From positions 2,241,823 to 2,305,822 of the forward strand of contig NW_027328669.1 in assembly GCF_047496725.1 (NCBI RefSeq): a DNA stretch of 64,000 bases, given 5' to 3'. Source of the DNA: Anoplolepis gracilipes. Its lineage: Eukaryota > Arthropoda > Insecta > Hymenoptera > Formicidae. The notes beneath the pieces were generated by a model. The model made no database searches. It was given only the letters and a program-made list of their open reading frames with translations, and was not told the DNA's origin. A program made the position numbers and the translations under genes. Positions 9,919 through 21,713 of the stretch are shown piece after piece (the first letter of the stretch is position 1; each line of letters opens with the position of its first letter).

Positions 9919-9959
9919 GACGCAGCTAAGAAGGTAAGCGAAATCATAATCGACGCCAT
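9879..9959 (-). CDS. possible 26-aa upstream ORF overlapping the LTR protein's start
   Basis: ATG at 9959; the peptide begins MASIMISLTFLAASW, a signal-like hydrophobic run, and ends inside the arginine-rich ORF in another frame. The frame is kept in A2 (33842-33922) with S3 changed to L. It could control initiation at the downstream ATG. Chance is possible at this length. Confidence 0.25.
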   Translation of the reverse strand: MASIMISLTFLAASWVGHVEQGVLTN

Positions 9960-10181
9960 AGTTGAATACGCGGAGGGGTATAGACTGGGGTTAGTAATAG
10001 TAACGCGAGTGATGAAAAGGAAAAAAAAAAAAACATACGCGTTAAAGTAAATTGGTAAACGAGTTGACTTGACCTTATCTGACGGGTTGCGGGGACAGGG
10101 TGAGCCTTAATGAGTTTACTTTAATTTAATATTTATTCTATATTTTAGATCAAGAAGAGCGATCGGAGGAATTGTGAGAGA

Positions 10182-10733
10182 CGCCCTGACAGAGGCGCGG
10201 TTCGTGGACTGAGAGGAGGCAGATCGCCCTGACAGAGGCGCGCTGCACGCTAGGAGGCGGAATGCCCTGAAAGAGGCGCTCCTCGGAGAAGAGAGTCGTT
10301 CGCCCTGAGAGAGGCGTGCGACCTAGAGAGGGGTAGTCCGGCTCTGAAGGAGGCGCACTACGAAGGATGAAGGCAGAGCCGCCCTGAATGAGGCGCACTG
10401 CTAGAAGGGACGTAGAATCGCCCTGAAAGAGGCACACTACGTAGGAAGGATGTAGGTCGCCCTGGAGGAGGCGCCCTACGGTGTAGGTAAGAATGGTTAT
10501 CGCTCTCTGTCTAATGACATTCCCTATGAAGACGTCCGAATAAAATATTAATCTCTTCGATTATAAGTTACAGATATCTGAGGCTCTGGGTATGTCAAGG
10601 CGGACGTCGCGGACCTTGCCACTGGTGAGCGGATAAGGGAAAAGAAAAGAAAAAAAAAGAAAGAAAGAAAAGAGAAAAAAAAAAATATATAGGAAGAAGC
10701 TATAGGGAATACAAGAACGCCCTGGAGGAGGCG
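10182..10733 (-). repeat. array of nine CGCC...GGCG hairpin units in R-U5 (A1 5' LTR)
   Basis: Sixteen-base units with element-sense consensus CGCCTCYYTCAGGGCG recur at 10182, 10225, 10263, 10301, 10340, 10380, 10419 and 10458, plus one at 10718. Spacing is 38-43 bases and the spacers differ. Each unit can fold into a short stem (CGCCU with GGGCG) with a variable loop. The outer bases are more constant than the loop bases. A 95-aa open frame runs through the array but probably only reflects the repeat. Likely a structured RNA element of the leader. Confidence 0.7.
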
Positions 10734-11831
10734 CGCGTCGCCGCAGGATGAAAGAGAGAGCCCGAAGTAGGCTTGAAGGAAGGATGACCTCGTCAGATAA
10801 GTAGCACTAATTTGCCCGATAATTTCAATATTAAAATTAGAATAGAAAGCTTGTCTTTATATTTACAGGTATAGACGCGAGAGGTTAACGGCGAGAAGAA
10901 TTGACACCGAAAAGATGACCGACGCCCGGAATGGACAGGGGCCGCGAACTGACACAAGTATGTATATTTCGAGTAATTACACGTAAACAATATGATTAAT
11001 GATTACACGAATATATCTTAATAATTACGACAACGTACTCACTTCACTAAATTGTTATGTGTTACAGGAACCACTGGGAAGCACACTGTAACGCGGGTGT
11101 ACACAAGAATGTGGATCTACAATATTAGTATTACAACATTAGTTAATAGAACTTTCCTTCGACTATGATTTCACGCACAGACTGGTTTCGGACGCGTAAA
11201 CGATATTATAGATAGGCGGCATTAACAATTGCATGGAGAGGAAAAGATAATACGCTTATATTGTTGATAGAAGTAATTCACTGCAAACGAAAATTTAGAT
11301 AAAATATCTTTAAAAGTGATAGATAGAATTCGATATGTATTGTGAGCGCCGTGGAAATCGATAAAGAGAAAGGAAATATAATAGTAACAGTAGATACAAA
11401 TAATCAAGAATAGATTTATACGACAGTAAACGTAAGAACTGAAGGCTAATTAATAGTATTCGCGATATGCTAGTCTCGAAGTCTCTCTGAATTAATGATT
11501 TTGTGTGAATAATACCGTAATGAACTAGAAACCACTGATTCGAAGATATAATATTAATTACACTGCGCGAAAACTTGCGAGAGCGTATGTATGATTGAAT
11601 GTTATAAGGATAACCGATTATTAAATCGTATAAATGACTGTCTGTACGTACAATGAATTTACTGGGTACTGTATGAATCGAGTATTGACTGCTGATCGAA
11701 TACTGATTATGCGAAAACTGAATGGTCGGAACGAACCGTACAACAGATTTTACTGTCGGGCGAAAGCCGAATACTAAATATGATCTGAACTGTCTAATGA
11801 TCTGAACTGTCTAGGCGAGAACTGAATACTC

Positions 11832-11865
11832 TGATTTTTGAGCACACGGTGCTCCCGTTTATATA
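11832..11865 (-). promoter_or_regulatory. LTR core promoter: TATA box and initiator (A1 5' LTR)
   Basis: TATATAAA (11865-11858) is followed, 33 bases from its first T, by TCAGAG with A+1 at about 11832. This fits an arthropod TATA/TCA initiator. It divides U3 (3.1 kb) from R-U5 (2.6 kb). Confidence 0.6.
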
Positions 11866-13158
11866 CCCGTGGTCGCTGAGGGCTCCCACCTTCTGAATTA
11901 TAGCGCGCGCAACGTGGTCCGATCCTGGTCATGCTTGTTTGTCACGGGTATCACGCGCCGGGCAATAGTAAGCGATCACGGTGTTTGTCCGAAATTTTCA
12001 CGTGATCCGGCGGTTCCTGAATGTTCTAGAACCTTCGGGACTAGCATTATAATGTAATATCTATATCGTTATTTCTAGATATATCGCAATTATTACTAGC
12101 GTTACGATAACTTATCTGATTAATTACTTATCGCCGCATTGCATTATAGCGTTGTACTTAAATAATTGTAGAGATATGAGAGCATTACGCTAATTAACTT
12201 ATTAATTAACAATTATCTATGATGTCGCATAATGTTATTCGTGGATTACAAGATCTAAATTAGTCTACAGACGTTAAACTCGCTATTATATAACTATATG
12301 TATGTATGTATATCATTATAACTAGTAGTAAAGGTTTATATATTTATATATATGTAATAATGGTATAAATGCACATGTAATATGCCGTGATATATTTACA
12401 ATGGATGGATGAGGAGTGTGTAAGTGTGTATAAATGCATAAATTTAAGACAAGTTTATATTGTGAGAGGTTGAGTGTGTAATTTAAGTGATACGCTTGGA
12501 ATATGTATGAATTAGTTATAAGATCCGAAACTATTGCGTTACCATGTATATGATACATTGATTATGTGTATGTTAATATATGAATATGCCTGTAATAAGT
12601 TTATAATAGGTTTATTGAGAGTGCTTTATTTGTGCGTACTAATGGGTCACTATGTATATAAATTATTTATAGAGTGTGTGTATTTGCGTGTTACTGGGTG
12701 GATAATATGTCTATAATAGTCAGATACTGATTAAACATTGTGTAGATGATAAGTTTATAACGCGCGTATTTTTGTATCACCGGGTATATTAAGTGACTAT
12801 TGTTATATAATTTTATGGTGTGTTTGTTAAGGAGCGTGTATCTATGTAATTATTTCTGGGTGTTCATTATGCGTTTATACTTGGTTTATGTAGTGTATGA
12901 TGTGTGTATTATCGTACCACCGTATATATAGGTATGGTCCTTTTGTTTATTATGCATATGTATATTGTAATTATCATTCATCCTCAATAAAATGATAACG
13001 AAGTTTTGAGAATATTATCACGTTCAAGTTATTTCAGACACCTTGTATAAGTAAGAGTTAATTAAGTAATTGTATATATTGAGTGTGACTATTTAACTTT
13101 AGTTATCTTCCAGAGCTTTATTCGTTTTAAACTCTTTATGGGATATTTATATTGTTTT

Positions 13159-13193
<35 letters not shown>

Positions 13194-14925
13194 TATGAGT
13201 GGTTCATTTTAATTATTATTGGTTTTAATTGATTACTTAAATATTGTCTGAGCCTCGAGGAGTTCTTGTCAGGTCATTATAATTTGCCTTTAAAACATCT
13301 GTGGATTATGATATCTGCAGCGAGTCGCATATATATATATATATATATATGTATATGTGCATGCACCAAGTTATCTCCATGGTTGATATATGAAATAATT
13401 ATAAATGATAGCTGACCGGATTTTTATTGGCAAACCAAATTGGATTCATGGTAAGGAATTATTATGCAGAAGATGGGTTTGATCGAATCTTTTATTATTG
13501 TTAAAATTTGGATTTAATGAAATCACTGCGCTGCGGTGGAATATGAGTAAAATTGACAAGTTATTATATTTGGGTGACAGAATCGTTAGACATGTACGTT
13601 ATTGTGGTATTAATTCGGCTTTGGGATATAAAACTGCATTTAATAGTGAAGGCATAATTATATATTGGAGGTGCGGATTAAAATAAATAAATTATTAAAG
13701 TTGAAAATATGAGGTGTTCCTGAAGCAAAATGGGTCTATAACAATGTGCGCTTAACTTTTTATGGCGGGGCTGTAGCCCTATAAGTTGCTACCTTTTTTG
13801 GTTCCTTATGAGTCAAGACGCCAGGAAATAATTAATTAAGGTCACTGGGCGGGTTTTTTATGTGATGTTTAAATCGTTAAAAATTGGGTGCTTTTCGATG
13901 TTGCGACAACTTTTGATATATTGAGAAAAGTGATTTAGACTGTGCATAGGAAGTTGCAATTGCACATACGAGTTACTTGGCTTGCTCAGTTTTAATAATT
14001 AATGAAAGTTCATATACAGGGTGTCCCGAAAGTACCGATCGGAGTTTATTATATGAAGCTTATGGAATTTAACCAAATGAATCGGTCGGTTGTTAAACAC
14101 TATTTTATACTAATGTTTGGATAATATGACAATGTTAGTTTATATACCGGGTGTCAATTTATTAAGGTGAACATGTATCGGGAGTTGTATTTCCGCTCAT
14201 TCGCAGTTACGATCTCTTTCCTTGAGTGATTTTAGCTTGTTATATAGATTTACTTTATATTTTTGTTATACCGGGTGGTGGTTAATTCTCGATGCGTGTG
14301 TCTATGGTGATGTGTACGTGTATGTTTGTGTTTAGTAAGAGTGATGACGACGAGGTGGAGTGAACATTGGTTTATATTATCGCTATTACTTAATTTACGT
14401 TATTCTATTGACGCATACTTAATATTATGTTTCCTTTTTATTTTTCAGATACTGCAACTAGAGTGACAAAACTAAATGGGTAATTATAATAAAATTAAGA
14501 TGTTCGACCGACTTGGTGGGTCGTTTCTCTTCTCTTTTTCAGGTGCTGAGGAGGCGGACCAGAAGGTGATATACCGGGTGGCCGGAAAATAGGTGAGAAT
14601 TTTCATTGGACAATTAATTAATTATTTTCCTTCATTTTTAGGTAGGTGATAGGGGAGAACCAGTGATGGGGATAAAACAGGAAAAAAAGAAAAGAAGAAA
14701 AAGAAAAAAAAAAAAGGAAAAGGATGTTTTAGCCGGAAACATAATAAAAGGTATTTATCGGCTTAATCTATTTTTGATAATAACTATATATATATATATG
14801 TATAAAAAAGAAAAGGAAAGTAAAAGAATTTTATAGGTGCTTAACGCTTACTATGTCTACTTAACAGGTGACGTATGGAGTCAACGGACGGCGACTGGTG
14901 TCAAGCGGAGGCGCTGGACGTGACA
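11866..14925 (-). other. U3 of A1 5' LTR, no gene seen
   Basis: Very AT-rich, with TA microsatellites near 13168 and 13329. Short motif TATACCGGGTG (plus strand) recurs near 14153, 14267 and 14570, with TATACAGGGTG at 14013. No convincing ORF; the small open frames here have no coding character. Confidence 0.5.
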
Positions 14926-17900
14926 GTTACATAGTTGTTCTTTAAGATTATTAAACGCATATTCTTGATCCTTTTGCCATTTGAAACAATTATTTTTCTT
15001 AAGTAAATCAGTTAGAGGTTTAGCAATTTTTGAAAAACTTGGAATAAATCGTCGATAATAACCAACTAATCCTAGAAATTGTTTTATGTTTTTAGGATTT
15101 TTGGGAGGAGGAAAATCATGGACAGCGGTAACTTTGGTAGGGTCTGGTCGTACGCCATCGGATCCGATAATATGACCGAGGTAAGCTACTTCTCGTCGCA
15201 AAAATTCACATTTGTCGGGTTGTAATTTTAAATTAGCTTCACGTAATCTTTTCATTAATTTGTTAAATTTCACTTCGTGTTCTTTTAATGATCGAGCGTA
15301 TATAACTATATCATCCATGTAAACGAAAAGCTCGTTGCCTTGTAACCCAGATAGTACATTGTCCATTAATCTTTGAAATGTTGCAGGGGCATTTTTTAAT
15401 CCAAAGGGCATTCTCTTGAATTGATAATGTCCGTAAGGAGTGGAGAATGCAGTTTTGTGGGCGTCATTCGGATCCATTGGTATTTGATGGAATCCTGAAG
15501 CGAGGTCAAGAACTGAGAAATATTTAGCGCTTCCCAATTGATCAAGTATATCAGTTATGTTGGGAAGGGGATAAGCGTCTCCAATTGTTTTCTCGTTAAG
15601 AGCGCGATAATCGATGACCATTCGCCATCTTTTATTTCCAGAAGAATCGGGTTTCTTAGGGACGATCCATACTGGCGAATTATAAGGTGAGAGAGAATAT
15701 TCTATCATATCGTCTCTTAGTAATTTAGTTACTTGTTTGTCAATTTCCTCTTTATGCATAGGAGGAAAGCGATATTGCTTTGTGTGGATCGGGGAATCAT
15801 CCGTAGTATAGATAGAATGATGGGTTACATGAGTGGTTCCCAATTTATCATTAGGCAAATGGAATCTATCTAGATTATTATAAACCAGTGTTTGGAGATT
15901 ATTCCTTTCTTCCATATTTAAATGTTCCAACCTTAGGAGTTTTAGAGTAAGTTCCGCGCTCTCTGGCGGTGTTTCAAAAATGATCTCGTCTAACTGAGAC
16001 GGATTATGAGTTGAAGAATGGCTCGTGCTTATCCGATGATGCCCTCGGGAATCAACGACATTGCAGAAGCCTTTATGAGACGTAGAAAAATCATCTTCTT
16101 CTTCCTCGGAAGGAGAAGAGGGTTGATAAGAAGAGTCAGGATCAGAGACACAACGAACTGTGGCCTTGGATAACCCTCGGGTTCCGTCGGCACCACAAGA
16201 AGAATATAGATTCTCTTGGGTATCAATGGTGTCAAATTCCTGCAGAGTGAATGAAGGTATTTCTATGTTATACTCTTCATCATAAGTATTAAAAAGAGGC
16301 AAGTAAGCTTTGCCATGAATATTAGAAACTATCGCGTCTCCAAGGTATATTCCTTTGATGGAAGTTATTGATGGAAGATATCCCGTTTTTATTTCAGGAT
16401 TCGTGATTTTAACGAAGAAAGGAGTGACTGTTCTTGGTTTAATGTTAACATATTCCACTTCGTCGAATGGAATCGAAGTATTTTCAAATAGTAAGTGTTT
16501 TGTTTTAAAATCAACATTTGCATTTCTATCTTTCAAAAACGGATTACCAAGAATACCGTGTTGCGAGAAAAGTATATCGTCGGAAACAATGTGAAATTCA
16601 GTTGGTTTCCCTAATACTGATATATAGATTGCACCTAAAGTATTAATAGGTTCGGATGCTATTCCTTGCAATGATTGAATATTTCTTTTATCCGGAAGAA
16701 TATTAGAATTGACGTATTGTTTCTTAATTAAATTTAAATCGGAACCGGAATCTATCATAAAGGTGCATGTGTCTTTTAAATCAGGAGAAGATAAAGTAAC
16801 AGTAGGAGCACAAGTGCTTGCTATGAGCCGATGTTTATTTATTTTTGTGTTTCTAGATTTTGGTTTTCGGCATCTACGAATCGCACGACTCGAGAGGGGT
16901 TTGGGCGGTTCCTGTTGAGCAGCGTCCCGGCGAACGCCTCCTTGTACCGGAGCGCTCTGACCGTTTCCCTGATTGTTAGAAGATTGATTAGAGGGATTCA
17001 TATCTCCAGTGAATGATTTTCTATAAGCTAATTTCCGGCATTCTGTAATCAAATGTCCAGGAGTTTTGCAGTAACGACATATTTTTTCAGTGGGAAAATT
17101 TGGACCAGGTTGTCCAGGAACTAATGGTTTAATAAAAGGAGCGACGTTATTACGCGTGTCGTGTACTCTGGGGGCGAAAATGGGAGAAGCTGTTGGATTA
17201 CGCGAGGGGTTTTGAAGAATACGAGGATTGTAGGTAAGGTCTGCACGAGGGGCAGGAACAGGTCGTGTGGGAAAAGCAATTTTCCTACGACGATTTTCGG
17301 TTTCCAAGGTTTTGCTTAATTGAATAGCTCCAACAATTGCGTCTTCCAGACTGTAATATCCCTCTAGCTTTACACGAATCAATAAATCAGGCGGAAGGCC
17401 GTTAATAAAGCTTTCTAGTGCTCTCGTCTCAATGTTATAGCGAAGTTGTTCACTCATATTACCATGAATGGTGGTTTCACCGTCTATAATCGCGGATCTT
17501 AATTCTTTAACTCTTTCAATATAGTCAAAAATATTTTCATTTGGTTTCATATAAACGTTGGCAAGTTCCCCGCGATATTGATCGACCGATTTATTTGGAC
17601 CAAAAACCTTCTTTAATCGATTAGTCAGATCGGTTAAATTATGATATTCTATTCCTTCTATTGCCGCGTAAGCATATCCTTGTAATTTGTTTATTATTAA
17701 TGGTAACAAATATTCTTCTTGCCATGAAGGGATTAATTTTAACGCTCGTTCGCACGTTTTACAGAATTGGAACACGGACATTTTAAGACCGTCATATTTA
17801 GGAATGGAATCGATTATGTCTTTAATACGAATGGGTGAAGCAAGTTGGATATGATCCACATTCAAAGGGGTATTTCTAGAGGCAAGTGGAGGAGGAGGAT

Positions 17901-18375
17901 TGGTATCTTCAGCTGGAGGTTTGGAAGTCGAAGAGAGATTTATATTGCCAGGTAAGGGATTAATAGGCTCTTGGGGTGGCAAATTTCTTATATAATCTTG
18001 TACGTGTAAATTAGATGCACCTTGTTGTCGCATTTCAGATACCTTTTGTTCTAAATTATTTAATTGATTTGGTAAAGTTTTTAATGAAGATACTTCTTGT
18101 CGTAATAAGCTTAATATCGAACTGAGGCTATTTATATCAACAACAGCGTTTTGCTCTGCTTCAAATCTTTCCCTAGAAATTTCAAATTCTTTTTGTTGTA
18201 TAGTCAGAGCGGCTTGTTGTTCCCGAACAAGTCTCTCTTTATTTTGTAATTGTTGCATCATGATTTCTAATTCAGCTTGTTGTTTTTGTAAAGGAGTAGT
18301 GACAGTAGTATCACTCTCGCTATGCTCGGAAGTGGTTTTGGAAGATTGTGACCGCGTACTAATATTTTTGCTCAT
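14926..18375 (-). pseudogene. gag-pol: B gag-pol, gag and pol fused by a one-base difference, 3' end cut by A1
   Basis: ATG at 18375 (MSKNIST). Gag: coiled coil about aa 29-115, capsid region, zinc knuckle CRYCKTPGHLITEC at about aa 432-446. Protease DSGS follows, then RT with YMDD and FLGLVGYYRRF; the reading runs into A1 LTR at 14925 and stops at 14881. The right-hand B copy has separate gag and pol frames. Here one extra base near 16907-16908, just upstream of the slippery CCCAAAC (16905-16899), puts gag directly into the pol frame. Such a fusion would abolish the Gag to Gag-Pol ratio. RNase H and integrase are absent. Confidence 0.88.
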
Positions 18376-18444
18376 TATGAAAGATTGTTATAAATGATAA
18401 AAAAAATTTTATTCAAAAAAAACAACGATTGATCCTTTTTGGCT

Positions 18445-18462
18445 ATCCCACCGCTGCCACCA
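18445..18462 (-). other. primer-binding site, tRNA-Leu type, B left
   Basis: Element-sense TGGTGGCAGCGGTGGGAT starts 5 bases after the LTR end. It is an exact complement of the usual animal tRNA-Leu 3' end ATCCCACCGCTGCCA plus CCA. Confidence 0.8.
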
Positions 18463-18626
18463 ATTTATGTCACGTGCAGTGACCCACTGTTATCGTCTAC
18501 CTCGGTGTCAATAACAGGGTTGCTCTCTATTTAGTTTTTGGGTAATCTGTCTAAGTCGGCTATACCCAGGGCTTCGCCGAGAGCAGGATCAATGTGTACT
18601 AGGAACTAATAATTCAGAGGATTTTT

Positions 18627-18806
18627 TTACTGATCTGGGATGATGATAATAGAGGCTTGATTTAAAAACTCTTTTATGATATTATCTAAATTGTAAATAA
18701 TATTTTCTTTATTTTCTTCTATAAATTGGATTAGAGTTTCTAATATGACTTCAGGGTCAACGAAAGGATTTTGTTGAAATTCAGAATCAGTTGTCTGAGG
18801 TCTCAT
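18627..18806 (-). CDS. LTR-encoded small acidic protein (B left)
   Basis: 59 aa from ATG; starts MRPQTTDSEFQQNPFVDPE, then an amphipathic stretch rich in Glu, Asn and Ile, ending IIIIPDQ. Same sense as the element, about 160 bases before the LTR end. Net acidic. No family recognised. The right copy (38653-38832) is a duplicate and adds no independent support. Confidence 0.4.
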   Translation of the reverse strand: MRPQTTDSEFQQNPFVDPEVILETLIQFIEENKENIIYNLDNIIKEFLNQASIIIIPDQ

Positions 18807-20281
18807 TTATTTTATTTTATTTGACAAGAAAATTAAGAAAGTTGAAAATAAAAAGGTTAAATTTATGACATATGTATTTGAAAATGATTAAAACGGTAAG
18901 CAAACGCGTTGAATCTCGTTATTGTATATTTGATATAGTCTGGTGGTCAGAATGCAATTCACTCGGCACTAACGAGAGGCTGAGGAAGTTCTAGGAACTC
19001 CATGACACCATGACCATTATCGCGTATGCAATGAACGTGACGCACAATGACACTCGAGTTAATCAAAGAGAAAATAAAATTGTAAAATTATATCTGCAAT
19101 AGCTTTAAATTTATTCAATTTAAAGTTGGAATGATTGGAAAATTTCAGTTTTGGAATTATAAATGGATTGTGATTAATTTGACAAATTTTCAATTATATT
19201 AAAATTGAGATAGGGATTAAGGTGGTTTGTGATAGTAATGGTGAGGGATTAAGTACTTACTGTTGTTGTATAGTAGAATTCACCGTCGGAGCAATTCCAA
19301 ATATATACTGGTTTTGAAAGGTTAATTTACGACTTTTATAATGTAAGAGCAAATTTCTCAGTAATTAATGACTGCTTTAATATAAAGAACAAAGTTAAAT
19401 TGAGAAATTTAAATGATTTGGATTTATATTAAATGTAGATATCTCTTTCTTTAGGAGAAAGTCAACTGTTGCACTATGATTTTATTTCTCATAAATATCG
19501 TTGATGCATCTATTCGTAATAAGAAAGAATCATTAAAATTTTTATTGCTCTTATGTAGATAATTATATATGTTAATAAAAGTATTGTTCTTTGCAGGTTC
19601 AGCACTGTGTGGTGAGGTGTCATATAAAGAAATGTACAACTGGAATATGGTGTGGTGGAGGCCAGCGATATAATTTATTGTTGTCAAGATCACTGTCTCC
19701 GATGGAAAATAGGAAGAAGAGATTAAACAAGGGATGCTCCGTTATTTTTATTATTAAATTAAGTGTAACGAGTAGTTAATATACTTACGTTGATCGATTA
19801 TTTTATTTTTTATTCTAAACTTGCAAATTTCTTGGTATAGTATTTTAACTTTATAATTCTTGAGAGTGGTATCAGAATGTGAGTCAATTTGTAATTTTAT
19901 GAGAGTCAATAGTCTGACTGTAAGTTATTCAAAAGAGTGAGATATATATATATATCTAGTATGTATGTTTACTTAACTGTATTAAAAGATTTTTATTTCG
20001 GAGCTTGAAGGTGGAACAGTTTATTGCATTAGTCGTAGAAGCATATGTCTAAATTGTAATTATAATTGTTTTACGAAGTTGAAATTGTTAGAGTAGTAAG
20101 ATGCCATATAAATGTCAAACACGATGTGTTGAAAATAGTAGTTCAATTCGGAATTCTTTTCCTTTTTTATTATATTTTGTTGGAATGTGAGTGCGTTTTC
20201 TTTTTATTAAAAATAGTAATATTCTCTTGTTTGAACATATGCGTATGTATTCAAAATAGTAATTTACCTTTATTAGTGTCT

Positions 20282-20629
20282 CTAGTTTTGCTGATTTTCC
20301 TGGGCCTTTTCCTCGTACTCTGGACGTCGTGGATCTCCCTCAGGGATGTCGGTGGTAGAGGTTGAGGCAGGATGCAGCTTGATTTCAACCAAAGGTTCGG
20401 GCCAGCCAATAAATTCGAAGGTTCTTCGCGAGATGGGAGCTTCAACTGAGTCAGATGCAGGAAGCTGATCGAAAAGTTCTACGACAATTCTTTGATTGTC
20501 CGGTACGTTAATTGGATTGTCTTTTTCTACTTGGCTGAGACCGTTATCACTGTTTGAAATTTGTCTCTGTCGGCGTAAAGCGGCACGTAGTTGTCTATGT
20601 CGTTTACCGGCGCGACGAGAACCAGGCAT
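20282..20629 (-). CDS. LTR-encoded arginine-rich small protein (B left)
   Basis: 115 aa, ATG start, element sense. N-terminus PGSRRAGKRHRQLRAALRRQR (split here as aa 2-15 and 16-22 of one basic run); acidic C-terminal end (EYEEKAQENQQN). A middle patch FEFIGWPEPLVEIKL matches the WPxPL patch of the A LTR protein. Shared with A: SRRAG, H-x0-1-QL, then a basic helix, and [FI]E[FY]-x2-WPxPL. Function unknown; a nucleic-acid-binding regulator is inferred from charge. Confidence 0.62.
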   Translation of the reverse strand: MPGSRRAGKRHRQLRAALRRQRQISNSDNGLSQVEKDNPINVPDNQRIVVELFDQLPASDSVEAPISRRTFEFIGWPEPLVEIKLHPASTSTTDIPEGDPRRPEYEEKAQENQQN

Positions 20630-21588
20630 TTACTATAAATTATAACCAAAATTTTATTTTAATTTAAAAAGTTATTCAATTCAGGTTGACAATCTGGATC
20701 AAGCGACATTCAAGCAGCTCATCGACTAAGTCTCAGCTCTGCTCGAACTAACACGAGGGGCACGTCACTCTGCTCTATCCCAGGCACGGGACTCGCTAAC
20801 GCTCAAGATCCAGACGTACGTTAAATATTTAATCGATATTAAATTAATTATAGTAAACACTGGTTGAAGGTGAAGGAACACTGTATTAAAATAATTAGCT
20901 TGTAAGTATTCTGAAATAAGCGACTATGTATTTTAAAAGCTTGAAGATTTTACAAAGGTTGCAAGTAATGATTACAAATGTTGTTCACAATTCAAATGAA
21001 AAAGGTACAACCGCACTGTACCAGAAATTGGAGATTAGTTAACAATAAAGTAATAATTCTAAATTATAATGTAGAGTGAGTCTAAGCTCTAAATTATAAT
21101 ATAAGACGAGTCGCGAAGACGAGAAAGTAAAGTATTATTAAAGATCTACTTTGACGACACAAAGTAGCTGACGAAAATTAAGTTAAAATTGATTTTAGGA
21201 CGCAGTGAATGTATAAAGACACAGAGACTTTTCACGACTTCGGACTAACGTTTCGGAGAGATGTTGAAGTGACTTATGAAGTTAGGAAGGCGACTTTTTA
21301 GGTTGAATGTTGGCGACTGTTTTAGATGACTGGTGGTGAAAGACTGATTCCGTCCGCAAACTCGACTGACGTTCTGCGCTCCGTCCCCACTTTCGGGTCA
21401 CCTCCCTCTAGGCGTCCGGTGGATCCAAGACTTCCCGGGTTGGCTTAATCATCCGGTGGAGATGGATTCTTGCTCTTGGTGAGGGAACTCTCCGCCTTCG
21501 AAGACGTCAGAAGCGGTGAGCTCTTCTTAATCTTAAGTTGATATTCAGCGGCGAATATCAAAAGGCACGTTGTTATAATATTTAGTTT

Positions 21589-21713
21589 CGTCGAGTCGCT
21601 GCGTCGAGAGATAGGCATAATATTCGATTTCACTGGTCTCTGCGTCAATAGATAAGAATAATATTCGGTTTCATCGGGTCTCTGCGTCAAGAGATAAGAA
21701 TAATATTCGATTT
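21589..21713 (-). repeat. three tandem 42-bp repeats in B left LTR
   Basis: Units of 42, 41 and 42 bp sharing GAATATTAT and GACGCAGAGAC-like cores, mirror image of 35746-35870. Confidence 0.8.

Larger units (their letters stand above)
1..14925 (-). mobile_element. Ty3/gypsy element A1 (env-bearing, giant LTRs), 3' LTR cut by window edge
   Basis: Order in the element sense (right to left): 5' LTR 14925-9205, tRNA-Leu primer-binding site, gag, pol in the -1 frame, env, polypurine tract, first 472 bp of the 3' LTR. LTR ends are TGTCACGTCC...GGACGTAACA, a 10-bp imperfect terminal inverted repeat. The element sits inside the pol gene of family B at 14925/14926, in the same orientation as that B copy. 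The target duplication should be about GTTAC, but its left copy lies outside the window. A single-base frameshift in pol makes it non-autonomous as read. Protease-RT-RNaseH-integrase order and YMDD place it in Ty3/gypsy; the env gene makes it errantivirus-like in organisation. Confidence 0.9.
9205..14925 (-). repeat. A1 5' LTR, 5721 bp (giant LTR)
   Basis: Bounded by TGTCACGTCC (14925-14916) and GGACGTAACA (9214-9205). Layout in element sense: U3 14925-11833 (about 3.1 kb, AT-rich, with TA microsatellites), TATA/initiator, then about 2.6 kb of R-U5 with the hairpin array, the arginine-rich ORF and a tRNA-like fossil on the other strand. The same 5.7 kb unit recurs after A2 env, at the left end of A3, and (cut by the window) at its right end. 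A poly(A) site could not be fixed because AATAAA-like strings are many. Confidence 0.92.

Noticed and set aside
10150..10437. 95-aa open frame across the hairpin array
   Set aside because: The peptide repeat follows from the DNA repeat; the RNA stems explain the pattern better. Coding is not excluded.
10182..10480. CRISPR-like array
   Set aside because: Regular short repeats with unique spacers resemble one, but units are degenerate 16-mers inside an LTR of a eukaryotic element with no cas genes.
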